Origin: Streptosporangium brasiliense
GTDB taxonomy: Bacteria > Actinomycetota > Actinomycetes > Streptosporangiales > Streptosporangiaceae
DNA length: 64,000 bases
Assembly (NCBI RefSeq): GCF_030811595.1
Contig: NZ_JAUSRB010000002.1
Location: 3,162,001 to 3,226,000 of the forward strand
Direction of reading: 5' to 3'
Shown: piece after piece, positions 17,724 to 26,706 of the stretch
Layout: every line of letters starts with the position of its first letter
Position numbering within the stretch: position 1 is the stretch's first letter
Program-made: the position numbers and the translations under genes
Notes under the pieces: model-generated
What the model saw: the letters and a program-made list of their open reading frames with translations, nothing else
What the model was told of the DNA's origin: nothing
Database searches by the model: none

Positions 17724-19696
17724 CGGGGGAGACGCAGGCGCCTGAGCGGTTGGGACCGTACCGCCTGCTCAGAAAGATCGGCGAAGGTGGCATGGGGGTC
17801 GTCCACCTGGGGCTCGACGAGGACGGCCGGGAGGTGGCCGTCAAGGTCCTGCACCCGCACGTGGCCGCCGACCTCAAGGCCCGCGACCGGCTCACCCGCG
17901 AGGTGGAGACCATGCGGCGGGTGCGCAGCTCGCAGGTCGCGGAGGTTCTCGACGCCGAGCTGACCGGCGCGCAGCCCTACATCGTGACCCGCTTCGCCCC
18001 GGGCCGCACGCTGGAGGAGACCGTCCTCGCCGACGGGCCGCTCCCGGCCGACGAGGTGATCAAGCTCGCCCAGGGCATGTGCGCGGCGCTCGTGGCGATC
18101 CACGCCGCCGACGTCATCCACCGCGACTTCAAGCCGTCCAACGTGATGATCGTCAACGGTGAGCCGCTGGTCATCGACTTCGGCATCGCGCACCTGGTCA
18201 ACGCCACCCGGCTGACCCAGACCGGCATGTTCGTCGGCACGCCCGGCTACCTCGCACCGGAGATCATCCGGGATACCGAGATCACCCAGGCGGCCGACGT
18301 GCACGCGCTGGCCTCGACGGTCTTCTTCGGGGCGACCGGCAAGCCGCCGTTCGGCACGGGCAGCTTCGAGGTCGTCTGCTTCAACATCATGGAGGGCCGG
18401 GCCAACATCGACCTGGCCCCGGTCTGGCTGCGCGGCTGGCTCCGCCAGGCCCTGGCGGTCGACCCCGCCGACCGGCCGAGCGCGCAGGCGCTGCACCGGA
18501 TGGCACGCGCCCTCGACCCCTCGGTGACGGTCTTCCAGGAGACGCCGCCCCCGGCCCCCGCCGACGGCGGCACCCGGGTGTTCGACGCCGGCGACGGCAC
18601 GAAGGTGCTCAACACCGACGGCACCAAGGCGCTGGGCGGTCAGGGCGCGTCCCCCTCCACCCCGCCGAACGGCACCCGGGCGCTGCCGCAGGACGGCACC
18701 TACGCCGACCTGCTGACGCCGGTGGAGTACGCCAAGCCGGAGCGGCGCGAGCGCAGGCCGCGCGCTGAGCCGACCCGCTCCTCCGAGGCGGCCCCGCCGC
18801 CCTACGTCCCGGCCACCCCGCCGCCCTACGTCCCGGCACCGCCCTCGGCGCGGCAGCAGAGGCCCGCCCCACCGCCCTACGCCGACCAGCGGGTCGCCGG
18901 CTACCCGCCGCCCCCGCCGACCGGCCAGGCGCAGCCGTACGCGCCGCCGGCCGTCCAGCCCCGGCCGCACACGCCGCCGCAGGAGCGCCCGCACACCGAG
19001 CCGCAGAACCGGCCGCGCTACCGCACCGGCCACCCGCTGGCCGCGGTGCTGCTGCTGACGATCCTCGTCGCGCTGGCCTGCGTGCGGCCGGTCATGGTGA
19101 GCGCGTTCGCGCTGGTCGCGGCGCTCTGCCTGCGGGTCGGCGAATACCTCTTCGGAGACCTGGCCCAGCGCCGCTCGGTGCGGGGCAACAGCGCCACCGA
19201 CCCGCTGCTCCTGGTCCTCGGCACGCCATGGGCACTGATCAAGGCGCTGCTCGCGACGCTGATCACGGCCCCGCTGGCCGCGATGTTCGGCATGTGCGCG
19301 TGGGGCGGCCTGGTCTACATCGGGAAGATGGAGACCGACCCGGCCGCCGCCTACGCGGCGGGCGCGTTCGTGGCCGGGCTGTTCGTGCTGCCCGGCGGCG
19401 GCAAGCCGCGCAGGGCCGTCTCCCGCGCGCTGACCGGTGTGATCCGCAGCCCCGGGGCGGCCATGGTGACCACGATCGTCCTGGGCACGCTGGCGTTCTT
19501 CTCGGTGATGGCGGTGCTGGGGGCGGCGCCGTCCTTCGCGCCGTGGGACGAGCCGACCGACGTGGTCAAGCAGCTCACCAGGGAGTGGCAGGCCCAGGTG
19601 GAGAACGGCAAGATGGGCGTGCTCGACCTCATCGGCGGTCTGGTCAAGGACCTGATGACGAGCCTCGGTCTCGGGTTCCTCACCTTCGGAAAGTGA
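17720..19696 (+). CDS. Ser/Thr protein kinase with C-terminal multi-pass membrane domain (kinase 2)
   Basis: A 658-residue Hanks-type kinase, a paralogue of the preceding gene. Motifs: GEGGMGVVH, AVKVL, HRDFKPSNVMI (catalytic Asp kept, with Phe instead of Leu), DFGIAHL and GTPGYLAPE. A spacer rich in Asp-Gly-Thr (residues about 270-330) and then Pro/Tyr-rich sequence (about 350-430) leads to several membrane segments starting LAAVLLLTILVALACV. Its ATG overlaps the kinase 1 stop (ATGA) and GGAAGG lies upstream, so the two kinases are co-translated and may act as a pair. Substrates are unknown. Confidence 0.92.
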   Translation: MTGETQAPERLGPYRLLRKIGEGGMGVVHLGLDEDGREVAVKVLHPHVAADLKARDRLTREVETMRRVRSSQVAEVLDAELTGAQPYIVTRFAPGRTLEETVLADGPLPADEVIKLAQGMCAALVAIHAADVIHRDFKPSNVMIVNGEPLVIDFGIAHLVNATRLTQTGMFVGTPGYLAPEIIRDTEITQAADVHALASTVFFGATGKPPFGTGSFEVVCFNIMEGRANIDLAPVWLRGWLRQALAVDPADRPSAQALHRMARALDPSVTVFQETPPPAPADGGTRVFDAGDGTKVLNTDGTKALGGQGASPSTPPNGTRALPQDGTYADLLTPVEYAKPERRERRPRAEPTRSSEAAPPPYVPATPPPYVPAPPSARQQRPAPPPYADQRVAGYPPPPPTGQAQPYAPPAVQPRPHTPPQERPHTEPQNRPRYRTGHPLAAVLLLTILVALACVRPVMVSAFALVAALCLRVGEYLFGDLAQRRSVRGNSATDPLLLVLGTPWALIKALLATLITAPLAAMFGMCAWGGLVYIGKMETDPAAAYAAGAFVAGLFVLPGGGKPRRAVSRALTGVIRSPGAAMVTTIVLGTLAFFSVMAVLGAAPSFAPWDEPTDVVKQLTREWQAQVENGKMGVLDLIGGLVKDLMTSLGLGFLTFGK

Positions 19697-19755
19697 TCCG
19701 TGCGCGATCGGCCCCGCTGATGCACGATTGAGGGGGACAGGCCGGAGGGAGTCGC

Positions 19756-21204
19756 ATGGGAGCGCCGGACGGTGAGCGTCTAGGCCCGTACCACCTGCTG
19801 TCGACGCTCGGGGCGGGGGGCTTCGGCGAGGTCCACCTCGCCCTCGACCCCGAGGGGCGCACGGTGGCCGTCAAGATCCTGCACCCGCACGTCGCGGCCG
19901 ACGCCACGGCCCTGGCCAGGCTGGCCCGCGAGGTGGAGACCATGCGGCTGGTCCAGGGGCCGCACGTCGCCGAGGTCCTGGACGCCTCGCTGGAGGGCGC
20001 CCACCCCTACCTGGTCACCCGCTACGTGCAGGGCCGCCCGCTCAGCGCGGTGGTCGCCGCGGACGGCCCGGTCGGGGGCGGCGACCTCGTACGGCTGGCG
20101 CGCGGCCTGGCCGAGGCCCTGGCCGCCGTCCACGCCGCCGGGGTCGTCCACCGCGACCTGAAGCCGGCCAACGTGATCCTGACCGACGGCGGGCCGGTCG
20201 TGATCGACTTCGGCATCGCCTGCGCGCTCGACTCGGCCTCGGTCACGGTCTCCGGCGCGGTCCTCGGCACCCCCGGCTACCTGGCGCCGGAGGTGCTGGA
20301 GGGCACGGGCGCGGGGGAGGAGGCCGACCTGTTCTCCTTCGGCGCCACGCTGGCCTACGCGGCCACGGGGCGGCACCCCTACGGCATGGGACCGCCCTCG
20401 GCGGTGGGCTACCGCGTCGTCCACCACGACCCCGACCTGGAGGGCGTGCCCGGCTGGCTGGAGCCGCTGCTCCAGGAGTGCCTGCGCCGGGATCCGCCGG
20501 CCCGGCCGTCCGCCGCCGAGCTCCTGGACCGCCTGGGCGCCGCGGGGCCGGCCGTCCACGCGGTGATCCCGCGGTCGCGCCCGCCCTCCTCGGCCGCCAC
20601 GGAGGTCCATGACGCCGCCGGCGCCCGGGAGCTCGGGACCCGGGAGCCCGGCAGGGCGCGGGAGTCCGTGAGGGCGCAGGAGGCCGCCGGGACGCGGGGG
20701 GCCACGGGGGCGCAGGAGGCCGCCAGGGCCCACCGGGCCACCCTGGCCCGGGAGGCCGCCGACGTCCAGGACACCGCGCTGCACGAGGCGGTGGCGGGGG
20801 GCACGGTGCAGGAGCTCAGCACCCGGGAGTGGCGTCCGGGACGCCGTCCGGCCCCCGGCAGGCCCTCGGCCGAGGAGGCCCGCGAGCGCCGCCGGGCGGT
20901 CCTGCACCGCCGCTGGGTCATCGGCACCGGCCTGCTGGTGTCGCTGGCGGCCGCGACGGCCAGGGAGCCGCTCCCGGAGGTGTCGCTGCTGCTGCTCACC
21001 ACCTACGGCCTGGCGACGCTGGTCGACGGGGGGATCGCCCTGTTCGCCCGCCGCAACCGCTCGCGGGCGGTCGTGGATCTGGCCTGCGGCGCCGGCGCCG
21101 TCGCGCTGTGGGCCGTCCTCGGCACGTTCTTCAGCACGCTCACCCTCGCCCTGGCCCTGGGCACCGTCGTCTTCGTCCTGGTCGCGATCCTGATGGCCAG
21201 CTGA
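19756..21204 (+). CDS. Ser/Thr protein kinase with short C-terminal membrane anchor (kinase 3)
   Basis: A 482-residue active-looking kinase: GAGGFGEVH, AVKIL, HRDLKPANVIL, DFGIAC and GTPGYLAPEV. The catalytic domain (about 10-265) is followed by an Ala/Arg/Glu-rich linker with repeated RE-A-GT units (about 290-380) and three hydrophobic segments at the C-terminus (about 393-482). The membrane part is shorter than in kinases 1 and 2 and the linker has no proline-rich stretch. It lies 59 bases after kinase 2 on the same strand, with GGAGGGAG ahead of its ATG, and is probably in the same operon. Confidence 0.9.
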   Translation: MGAPDGERLGPYHLLSTLGAGGFGEVHLALDPEGRTVAVKILHPHVAADATALARLAREVETMRLVQGPHVAEVLDASLEGAHPYLVTRYVQGRPLSAVVAADGPVGGGDLVRLARGLAEALAAVHAAGVVHRDLKPANVILTDGGPVVIDFGIACALDSASVTVSGAVLGTPGYLAPEVLEGTGAGEEADLFSFGATLAYAATGRHPYGMGPPSAVGYRVVHHDPDLEGVPGWLEPLLQECLRRDPPARPSAAELLDRLGAAGPAVHAVIPRSRPPSSAATEVHDAAGARELGTREPGRARESVRAQEAAGTRGATGAQEAARAHRATLAREAADVQDTALHEAVAGGTVQELSTREWRPGRRPAPGRPSAEEARERRRAVLHRRWVIGTGLLVSLAAATAREPLPEVSLLLLTTYGLATLVDGGIALFARRNRSRAVVDLACGAGAVALWAVLGTFFSTLTLALALGTVVFVLVAILMAS

Positions 21205-21591
21205 GGGCCGGTCCGCGCTCCCGCGCTCCCGCGCTCCGGGCCGGCCCGCCCGGCGGCCGAGGGGCCCAGCGGTCACGGATCCGACACGGATCCCGCGCAC
21301 GGATTCCGGAATATAGTTCGGTATGGTGGGGGAGGCAGCCGGGCGGGCAGCCGGCCGGTCGTCTGGCGCGAGCCGTTCGACCTGGTGGTTTGCACCTAAA
21401 CTACTGATGGGTAACATGATGTCGGGGGCCAGGACGGGCGAGCCCCACCCGGCCACCCGCTGTCACACCGCCCTCGGGCACCTGGCAGTCTTGGCACCAC
21501 GTGCACGTGCCCCGCGTGTGCGTACCGAGCATCCGGCGCCAACCGCAGCGACGCGGTGGCGCACGCGAACACGGGAGGTCGGCCACCGGCC
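21205..21591 (+). promoter_or_regulatory. etf upstream region
   Basis: This 387-base gap separates kinase 3 from etfB. Near its start, GGGCCGG (21205-21211) and CCGGCCC (21241-21247) flank three tandem CGCGCTCC units, possibly a weak terminator for the kinase genes. GGATCCG (21277-21283) and CGGATCC (21287-21293) form a short palindrome. The part from about 21310 on is likely to contain the etf promoter, including CACGTGCACGTG near 21498, but I could not pick a convincing -35/-10 pair. GGGAGG lies 13 bases before the etfB ATG. Confidence 0.4.
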
Positions 21592-22374
21592 ATGAACATC
21601 GTCGTCTGCGTGAAGCAGGTCCCCGACACGGCGACCGAGCGCAAGCTGAGGTCCGATGACAAGACGCTCGACCGCGATGCCGCCGACGGCGTCATCAACG
21701 AGCTGTGTGAATACGCGGTCGAAGAGGCGCTGCGCCTGAAGGAGGCGCACGGCGGTGAGGTGACCGTCCTCACCATGGGTCCCGACAAGGCCGGCGAAAC
21801 CATCCGCAAGGCCCTGGCGATGGGTGCCGACAAGGCGGTCCACCTGGTGGACGACGCGCTGCACGGCTCGGACGCGCTGGGCACCTCCTACGCCCTGGCG
21901 CAGACGCTCAAGAAGATCGGTTTCGATCTGGTCGTGCTCGGCTCCGAGTCGACCGACGCCCGCACCGGCGTGCTCGCCGCCATGCTGGCCGAGCGTCTGG
22001 ACGTGCCGCAGCTCACCTTCGCCAACAAGGTCGAGGTGGCCGGCAAGGGCACGATCACCATCCAGCGCGTCACCGACTACGGCTACGACAAGGTGGAGGC
22101 CACGCTGCCCGCCGTCGTCTCCGTGGTTGAGAAGATCAACGAGCCGCGCTACCCGTCCTTCAAGGGCATCATGGCCGCCAAGAAGAAGCCGGTCGAGAAG
22201 CTCGGCGTCGCCGACGCCGAGATCGACGCCTCCAAGGTCGGCCTGGCCAACTCCTGGAGCGAGGTCGCCGACTTCGCCGTCGCCCCGCCGCGCGCGGCCG
22301 GCACGGTCGTCAAGGACGAGGGCGACGGCGGCGTGAAGACCGCCGACTTCCTCGCGTCGAAGAAGTTCGTCTGA
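21592..22374 (+). CDS. etfB: electron transfer flavoprotein beta subunit
   Basis: A 260-residue AMP-binding subunit of electron transfer flavoprotein, which passes electrons from acyl-CoA dehydrogenases to the respiratory chain. It starts MNIVVCVKQVPDT, the typical N-terminus. It contains the conserved INELCEYAVEEALRLKE and VLGSESTDARTGVLAAMLAE segments and the signature VTDYGYDKVEATLPAVVSV (near 160-178). The ATG at 21592 matches the family start; an upstream in-frame ATG would add 12 atypical residues. It is followed 19 bases later by etfA. Length and order are normal. Confidence 0.97.
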   Translation: MNIVVCVKQVPDTATERKLRSDDKTLDRDAADGVINELCEYAVEEALRLKEAHGGEVTVLTMGPDKAGETIRKALAMGADKAVHLVDDALHGSDALGTSYALAQTLKKIGFDLVVLGSESTDARTGVLAAMLAERLDVPQLTFANKVEVAGKGTITIQRVTDYGYDKVEATLPAVVSVVEKINEPRYPSFKGIMAAKKKPVEKLGVADAEIDASKVGLANSWSEVADFAVAPPRAAGTVVKDEGDGGVKTADFLASKKFV

Positions 22375-22393
22375 GAACGGGGGTTAGCTGAAC

Positions 22394-23347
22394 ATGTCTG
22401 AGATTCTCGTTCTGGTCGAGCAGGTCGAAGGTCAGGTCAAGAAGGTCACGCTGGAGCTGCTGACGCTCGCCCGGAAGCTGGGCACGCCGTCGGCCGTGTG
22501 GGCGGGGCCGGGATACTCCCCCGAGGCCAAGGCCAAGCTGGCCGAATACGGCGCCGAGACGATCTACGTGGCCGACTCCGCCGAGATCGGCGACTACGTC
22601 GTCGCGCCCAAGGCGGAGCTGCTGGCCCAGCTCGTCTCCGACAAGTCCCCGGCCGCGGTGCTCGTCGCCGCGACGGCCGAGGCGAAGGAGATCGCGGGCC
22701 GGCTGGCCATCAAGATCGACTCTGGTGTGCTCACCGACGTCGTGGGCCTCCAGGACGGCCTGGTCGCCGACCAGTCGATCTTCGGTGGCGGCGTCAACGT
22801 CCAGTCGCGCGTGACCAAGGGCACCCCGATCGTCGCGGTCCGTCCCAACGCGACGCCGGTCGAGGCCGCCGCCGGCGCCGGCGCGGAGGAGCAGGTCTCC
22901 GTGGCCGTCTCCGCGGCCGCCAAGGCCGCCAGGATCGTCGAGCGCGTCAAGGAGGAGAAGGGCGCCCGCCCCGAGCTCACCGAGGCCGCGATCGTGGTCT
23001 CCGGTGGCCGCGGAGTGGGCTCCGCGGAGAACTTCTCCATCATCGAGAAGCTGGCCGACTCGCTCGGCGCGGCCGTCGGCGCCTCCCGCGCCGCCACCGA
23101 CGCCGGCTGGTACCCGCACCAGTTCCAGGTCGGCCAGACCGGCAAGACCGTCTCGCCGCAGCTCTACATCGCGGCGGGCATCTCCGGCGCCATCCAGCAC
23201 CGGGCCGGCATGCAGACCGCCAAGACGATCATCGCGATCAACAAGGACCCCGAGGCGCCGATCTTCGAGCTCGCCGACTTCGGCGTCGTGGGCGACCTGC
23301 ACCAGGTCGTCCCGCAGCTGACCGACGAGATCGCCAAGCGCAAGTAG
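22394..23347 (+). CDS. etfA: electron transfer flavoprotein alpha subunit
   Basis: A 317-residue FAD-binding subunit pairing with EtfB. The N-terminal domain ([13 protein letters not shown]) leads to the C-terminal FAD domain, with the signature [19 protein letters not shown] (near 255-273) and [17 protein letters not shown], both diagnostic. The gene follows etfB with a GGGGG-type ribosome-binding site and ends just before a strong hairpin terminator. Nothing unusual is seen. Confidence 0.97.
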   Translation: MSEILVLVEQVEGQVKKVTLELLTLARKLGTPSAVWAGPGYSPEAKAKLAEYGAETIYVADSAEIGDYVVAPKAELLAQLVSDKSPAAVLVAATAEAKEIAGRLAIKIDSGVLTDVVGLQDGLVADQSIFGGGVNVQSRVTKGTPIVAVRPNATPVEAAAGAGAEEQVSVAVSAAAKAARIVERVKEEKGARPELTEAAIVVSGGRGVGSAENFSIIEKLADSLGAAVGASRAATDAGWYPHQFQVGQTGKTVSPQLYIAAGISGAIQHRAGMQTAKTIIAINKDPEAPIFELADFGVVGDLHQVVPQLTDEIAKRK

Positions 23348-23357
23348 GCACCGCACG

Positions 23358-23395
23358 CGAGAACGGCGCCGCACATGTGTGCGGCGCCGTTCTCG
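23358..23395 (+). terminator. strong terminator after etfA
   Basis: An 18-base perfect stem (23358-23375 with 23378-23395) with a 2-base core loop, starting 10 bases after the etfA stop and followed by TGTTT. This is a clear intrinsic terminator. Confidence 0.85.
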
Positions 23396-23400
23396 TGTTT

Positions 23401-23424
23401 CCGGGTCCGGGTCCGGGTCCGGGT
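23401..23424. repeat. hexanucleotide tandem repeat (CCGGGT)4
   Basis: Four exact copies of CCGGGT directly after the etfA terminator, followed by an imperfect CCGGTT. A simple sequence repeat in non-coding DNA. Confidence 0.8.
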
Positions 23425-23473
23425 CCGGTTCCCGGTCGCGGGCGCGTGGGTGCGAGCACTGTCCGGTGGCGGG

Positions 23474-24667
23474 TCAGGCGGCCATCGAGAGCTCGCGCTC
23501 GGAGGTCTCGGACGGGGCGGCGGTCCTGCCGGGCCGGGGCAGGAACCGGGCGGCCAGGGCGATCAGGACACCGAGCAGGACGGCGATGGCGAGTGCGGTC
23601 CTGAGCGTCGCCACGTCCGAGAGGAAGCCGATGATCACCGGGCCGAGCAGCAGCCCCGCGTAGCCCATCGCGCCGGTCTGGGCGATGGCCGGGCCGGGGT
23701 TGTCGACCGCGGCGCCCGCCAGGGACATGGCCATCGGGGAGACCGTGGCCACCCCGACGCCCACGAACAGCATGGCGGCGATGGCGACCAGGGGTGTCGA
23801 GGCCGTGAGGACCACGGCGAAGGTGACGGCGGTGACCAGGCCGGAGGTGATGATCATGCCGCGTGCGCCGAAGCGGGCCCGGACGCGGTCGCCGGCGAGC
23901 CGGCCGAGCAGCATGCCCGCCTCCAGGATCGGGTATCCCATCGCGGCCAGGGCCTCGGGGGCGCCGAGGACGTCGCGCAGGTAGAGCCCGTTCCAGTCGG
24001 CGACGGTGCCCTCGACCATGAACGCGCAGAACGCGATCACGCCGAGCAGGTAGACCACCGGGGGCATCCGGTGCCGGCGGGCCCGCGCCTCGCGGCCGAC
24101 GGCGACGACGGGGTCGGGCAGGTAGGCGCGGCTGACGAAGGCCAGCAGGGGCAGCGAGATCAGGGCGACCAGGGTCAGGTGGGCGGTGAAGGACAGTCCC
24201 GCCGCGATGGCCGCGGTGCCCAGCAGGCCCGCGGAGATCGCGCCCACGCACCAGCCGGCGTGCATGCCGTTCATCAGCGGGCGGCCGTAGGCGCGCTCGA
24301 CCGTCGAGCCCTGCGCGTTCATCGCGACGTCCACCGCGCCGAACGCCATGCCGAAGAGCCCGGCGGCTACCAGCAGCGACGGGAACGTGGGGGCCCAGGC
24401 CAGCAGGGCCAGGGCGGCCGCGCAGAGGGGGGCGCCGACCCGCAGGATGCTCCGGCTGCCGAAGCGCGTCATCACTCCGCGCATCGACTGCATGGTGACC
24501 AGCGCTCCCAGACCCCACACGAGGAGGGTGACGCCGATCGACCCCTCGGACAGGCCGAGTTTGTCGGAGAGCGCCGGGATGCGCACGGTCATCGATCCAC
24601 ACATGAGGCCGGCAAGCACGAATGTGAGAACCGCTCCGGTGCGAGCGGTCCTCAGGTCGCGGGTCAT
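23474..24667 (-). CDS. MFS transporter (12 TM)
   Basis: A 397-residue membrane transporter with about 12 hydrophobic segments. The N-terminus ([20 protein letters not shown]) and the loop [20 protein letters not shown] are typical of the FucP/YfkF-like MFS group, whose actinobacterial members are poorly characterised. The gene runs toward etfA and ends in the spacer after its terminator. A TetR gene lies directly upstream on the same strand, separated by a terminator and a palindrome. The TetR gene is the likely regulator, and export of a small molecule the likely function. Confidence 0.87.
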   Translation of the reverse strand: MTRDLRTARTGAVLTFVLAGLMCGSMTVRIPALSDKLGLSEGSIGVTLLVWGLGALVTMQSMRGVMTRFGSRSILRVGAPLCAAALALLAWAPTFPSLLVAAGLFGMAFGAVDVAMNAQGSTVERAYGRPLMNGMHAGWCVGAISAGLLGTAAIAAGLSFTAHLTLVALISLPLLAFVSRAYLPDPVVAVGREARARRHRMPPVVYLLGVIAFCAFMVEGTVADWNGLYLRDVLGAPEALAAMGYPILEAGMLLGRLAGDRVRARFGARGMIITSGLVTAVTFAVVLTASTPLVAIAAMLFVGVGVATVSPMAMSLAGAAVDNPGPAIAQTGAMGYAGLLLGPVIIGFLSDVATLRTALAIAVLLGVLIALAARFLPRPGRTAAPSETSERELSMAA

Positions 24668-24688
24668 GGCTCAGTCCCTTCAATGATG

Positions 24689-24703
24689 TTTCAGTCGCTG
24701 AAA
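24689..24703. promoter_or_regulatory. palindrome TTTCAG-TCG-CTGAAA upstream of the MFS gene
   Basis: A perfect 6-base inverted repeat 22 bases upstream of the MFS start codon, in an AT-rich patch. It is a candidate operator. It differs from the palindrome upstream of the TetR gene, although both contain a CAGT-like element, so whether the same protein binds both is unclear. Confidence 0.45.
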
Positions 24704-24721
24704 ATTGGGCACACACAAAAC

Positions 24722-24748
24722 GGTCGCTTCCGCAGAGCGGAAGCGACC
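24722..24748 (-). terminator. terminator after the TetR gene
   Basis: A perfect 12-base stem GGTCGCTTCCGC / GCGGAAGCGACC with a 3-base loop. On the minus strand it is followed by GTTTTGTGTGTG. It lies 27 bases past the TetR stop codon and separates it from the MFS gene. Confidence 0.8.
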
Positions 24749-24775
24749 ACCAATGCGTGCGGAGAGTGATCCCGC

Positions 24776-25282
24776 CTAGGCGGGCAGCAGGTCCAGCAGA
24801 CGCCGTTTCAACTCGGCGTAGTGGTCGTCGTCGTAAAGGTCGGGGTCGTGGCTGGCCACGTCCCACAGACCCTCGCAGGCCAGGCGCACGATCTGCGCGG
24901 CGGCGGGGTCGGGCTCGGTGGCGAGCCCCTCGCGGTGCCAGCGGGCCATCGCCAGCCGCAGGGGAGCGAGCAGATAGAGGTTGCCGGAGGCGCCGGTGAC
25001 CACCGCCCAGCGTCGCAGCCTGCCGCTCTGCACGGCGGCGAACGTGGCGGCCAGATAGTTCTTGGTGTAGGTGTCGTGGCCCTGGGCGGCGATGAGCTGG
25101 TCGAAGTCTTCGATCAGCCGCTCGACCATGCTTTTGATCAGGGCTTCTTTGGTGGCGAAGTGATAGAGCAGGCCGCCCTTGCTGCATCCGGCGCGCTCTG
25201 CGACGGCTGCCAGGGTGAGCGCCTGAGAGCCCTGGTCGCAGAGCAGATCCTCTGCCGCGTCCAACAGCTCTTCCCGTCTCAT
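24776..25282 (-). CDS. TetR-family transcriptional regulator
   Basis: A 168-residue repressor. The N-terminal HTH (residues 1-48: REELLDAAEDLLCDQGSQAL, then VAERAGCSKGGLLYHFATKE) is a classic TetR domain. The C-terminal part resembles the family with an LYHF-type recognition helix and a short helical ligand domain. It lies upstream of an MFS transporter on the same strand. A near-perfect 24-base palindrome sits 7 bases upstream of its start codon, so strong autoregulation is expected. Confidence 0.9.
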   Translation of the reverse strand: MRREELLDAAEDLLCDQGSQALTLAAVAERAGCSKGGLLYHFATKEALIKSMVERLIEDFDQLIAAQGHDTYTKNYLAATFAAVQSGRLRRWAVVTGASGNLYLLAPLRLAMARWHREGLATEPDPAAAQIVRLACEGLWDVASHDPDLYDDDHYAELKRRLLDLLPA

Positions 25283-25289
25283 GCAAGCT

Positions 25290-25313
25290 ACTGTACCGTC
25301 TGGACGGTTCAGT
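25290..25313. promoter_or_regulatory. TetR operator palindrome
   Basis: ACTGTACCGTC-TG-GACGGTTCAGT: an inverted repeat with 10 of 11 positions paired, 8 bases upstream of the TetR ATG. Size and spacing are typical of TetR dimer sites. It also lies about 80 bases ahead of the divergent cysteine desulfurase gene. Confidence 0.7.
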
Positions 25314-25392
25314 GGTCAAACCCGGGATGGCGCGCCTCAGGAGCGCGGATACGCTTGGAAGGCAATAGAGGGCTGGGGAGGGGAGTGCGGCC

Positions 25393-26556
25393 GTGGAGTC
25401 CGCCTATCTCGATCACGCGGCGACCACGCCGATGCTTCCCGAGGCGATCGAGGCGATGACCGCCCAACTCGGCCGGGTCGGCAACGCGTCGTCGCTGCAC
25501 GCGGCGGGCCGCCGCACCCGCCGGGTCGTGGAGGAGGCGCGCGAGACCATCGCCGACGCGCTCGGCGCCCGGCCCAGCGAGGTGGTCTTCACCTCCGGCG
25601 GCACCGAGGCCGACAACCTGGCCATCAAGGGCCTCTACTGGGCACGTCGGGCCAACGGGGCGAGCCGGATCCTGATCAGCGCGGTGGAGCACCACGGCGC
25701 GCTGGACCCCGCGCACTGGCTGGGCGACCGTCAGGGCGCGACCGTCGAGCTGCTGGAGGTCGACGAGTTCGGCCGGGTGCACCCGCAGACCCTCCGCGCC
25801 GCCATCGAACGCGACCCCGACAGCGTCGCCCTGGTGAGCGTGATGTGGGCGAACAACGAGGTCGGTACCGTCCAGCCGGTCCGGGTGCTCGCCGGGATCG
25901 CCCGCGACCACGGCATCCCCTTCCACACCGACGCCGTGCAGGCCGTCGGCCAGCTCCCGGTCGCGTTCGCCGACTCCGGCGTCGACGCGCTGACGATCTC
26001 CGGCCACAAGGTCGGCGGGCCGATGGGCGTCGGCGCGCTGCTGCTGGCCCGGGGCGTGGACCCGGTGCCGGTGCTGCACGGCGGCGGTCAGGAGCGCGAC
26101 GTGCGCTCGGGCACGCTCGACGCCCCCTCGGTGGCCGGGTTCGCCGCGGCGGTGCAGACCTCGGTGGCCCGCCAGGCCGAGACGTCGGCGCGGCTGGTCG
26201 GTCTGCGCGACGACCTGATCCGCAGGGTCCGCCAGGCCGTGCCCGACGTGATCCTCAACGGCGATCCGGTGAACCGGCTCCCCGGCAACGCGCACTTCTC
26301 CTTCCCCGGCTGCGAGGGCGACGCGCTGCTCATGCTCCTGGACGCCAAGGGCGTCGAGTGCTCCACCGGCTCGGCGTGCTCGGCGGGGGTGGCCCAGCCC
26401 TCCCACGTCCTGCTCGCCATGGGCGCCGACGCGGTCCGGGCGCGGGGCTCGCTCCGCTTCTCCCTCGGCCACACCTCGACCGAGGCCGACGTGGACCGGC
26501 TGGCCGCCGTCATCGGCCTGGTCGTCGAGCGCGCCCGCCGCGCGGGTCTGGGCTGA
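25393..26556 (+). CDS. cysteine desulfurase (IscS/NifS type)
   Basis: A 387-residue PLP enzyme that takes sulfur from cysteine for tRNA thiolation and Fe-S assembly. It starts at a GTG with GGGGAGGGGAG upstream. Family motifs: [10 protein letters not shown] (start), [14 protein letters not shown] (near 60-73), [18 protein letters not shown], the PLP lysine in [11 protein letters not shown] (near 200), and the persulfide cysteine in [11 protein letters not shown] (near 320). Near the mnmA gene, and with this motif set, it most likely feeds MnmA. A copy of its last coding bases is duplicated just downstream. Confidence 0.94.
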   Translation: MESAYLDHAATTPMLPEAIEAMTAQLGRVGNASSLHAAGRRTRRVVEEARETIADALGARPSEVVFTSGGTEADNLAIKGLYWARRANGASRILISAVEHHGALDPAHWLGDRQGATVELLEVDEFGRVHPQTLRAAIERDPDSVALVSVMWANNEVGTVQPVRVLAGIARDHGIPFHTDAVQAVGQLPVAFADSGVDALTISGHKVGGPMGVGALLLARGVDPVPVLHGGGQERDVRSGTLDAPSVAGFAAAVQTSVARQAETSARLVGLRDDLIRRVRQAVPDVILNGDPVNRLPGNAHFSFPGCEGDALLMLLDAKGVECSTGSACSAGVAQPSHVLLAMGADAVRARGSLRFSLGHTSTEADVDRLAAVIGLVVERARRAGLG

Positions 26557-26624
26557 CCGTCGGGCCGGTCCATCGCGGTCTCGGTGTCGGGCGCGTCCGC
26601 CGTACGGGTCTGGGCTGACCGTCG
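26544..26624. repeat. direct repeat of the desulfurase 3' end
   Basis: GGGTCTGGGCTGACCGTCG at 26544-26562, covering the desulfurase stop codon, is repeated exactly at 26606-26624, 62 bases on. The bases before each copy are also similar. This looks like a short tandem duplication. Confidence 0.75.
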
Positions 26625-26706
26625 CGCGGGTCTGTGCCGCCCGCCGCGGCCGCGGGCGCACGCCGTCCGCGGCCGTGTCCGGGGCACGCGGGGGCATGCG
26701 GGGGGA

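Noticed and set aside
23401..23424. CCGGGT repeat as a possible phase-variable promoter element
   Set aside because: It lies after the etfA terminator and before the end of the convergent MFS gene, so it does not sit in a promoter or coding region.
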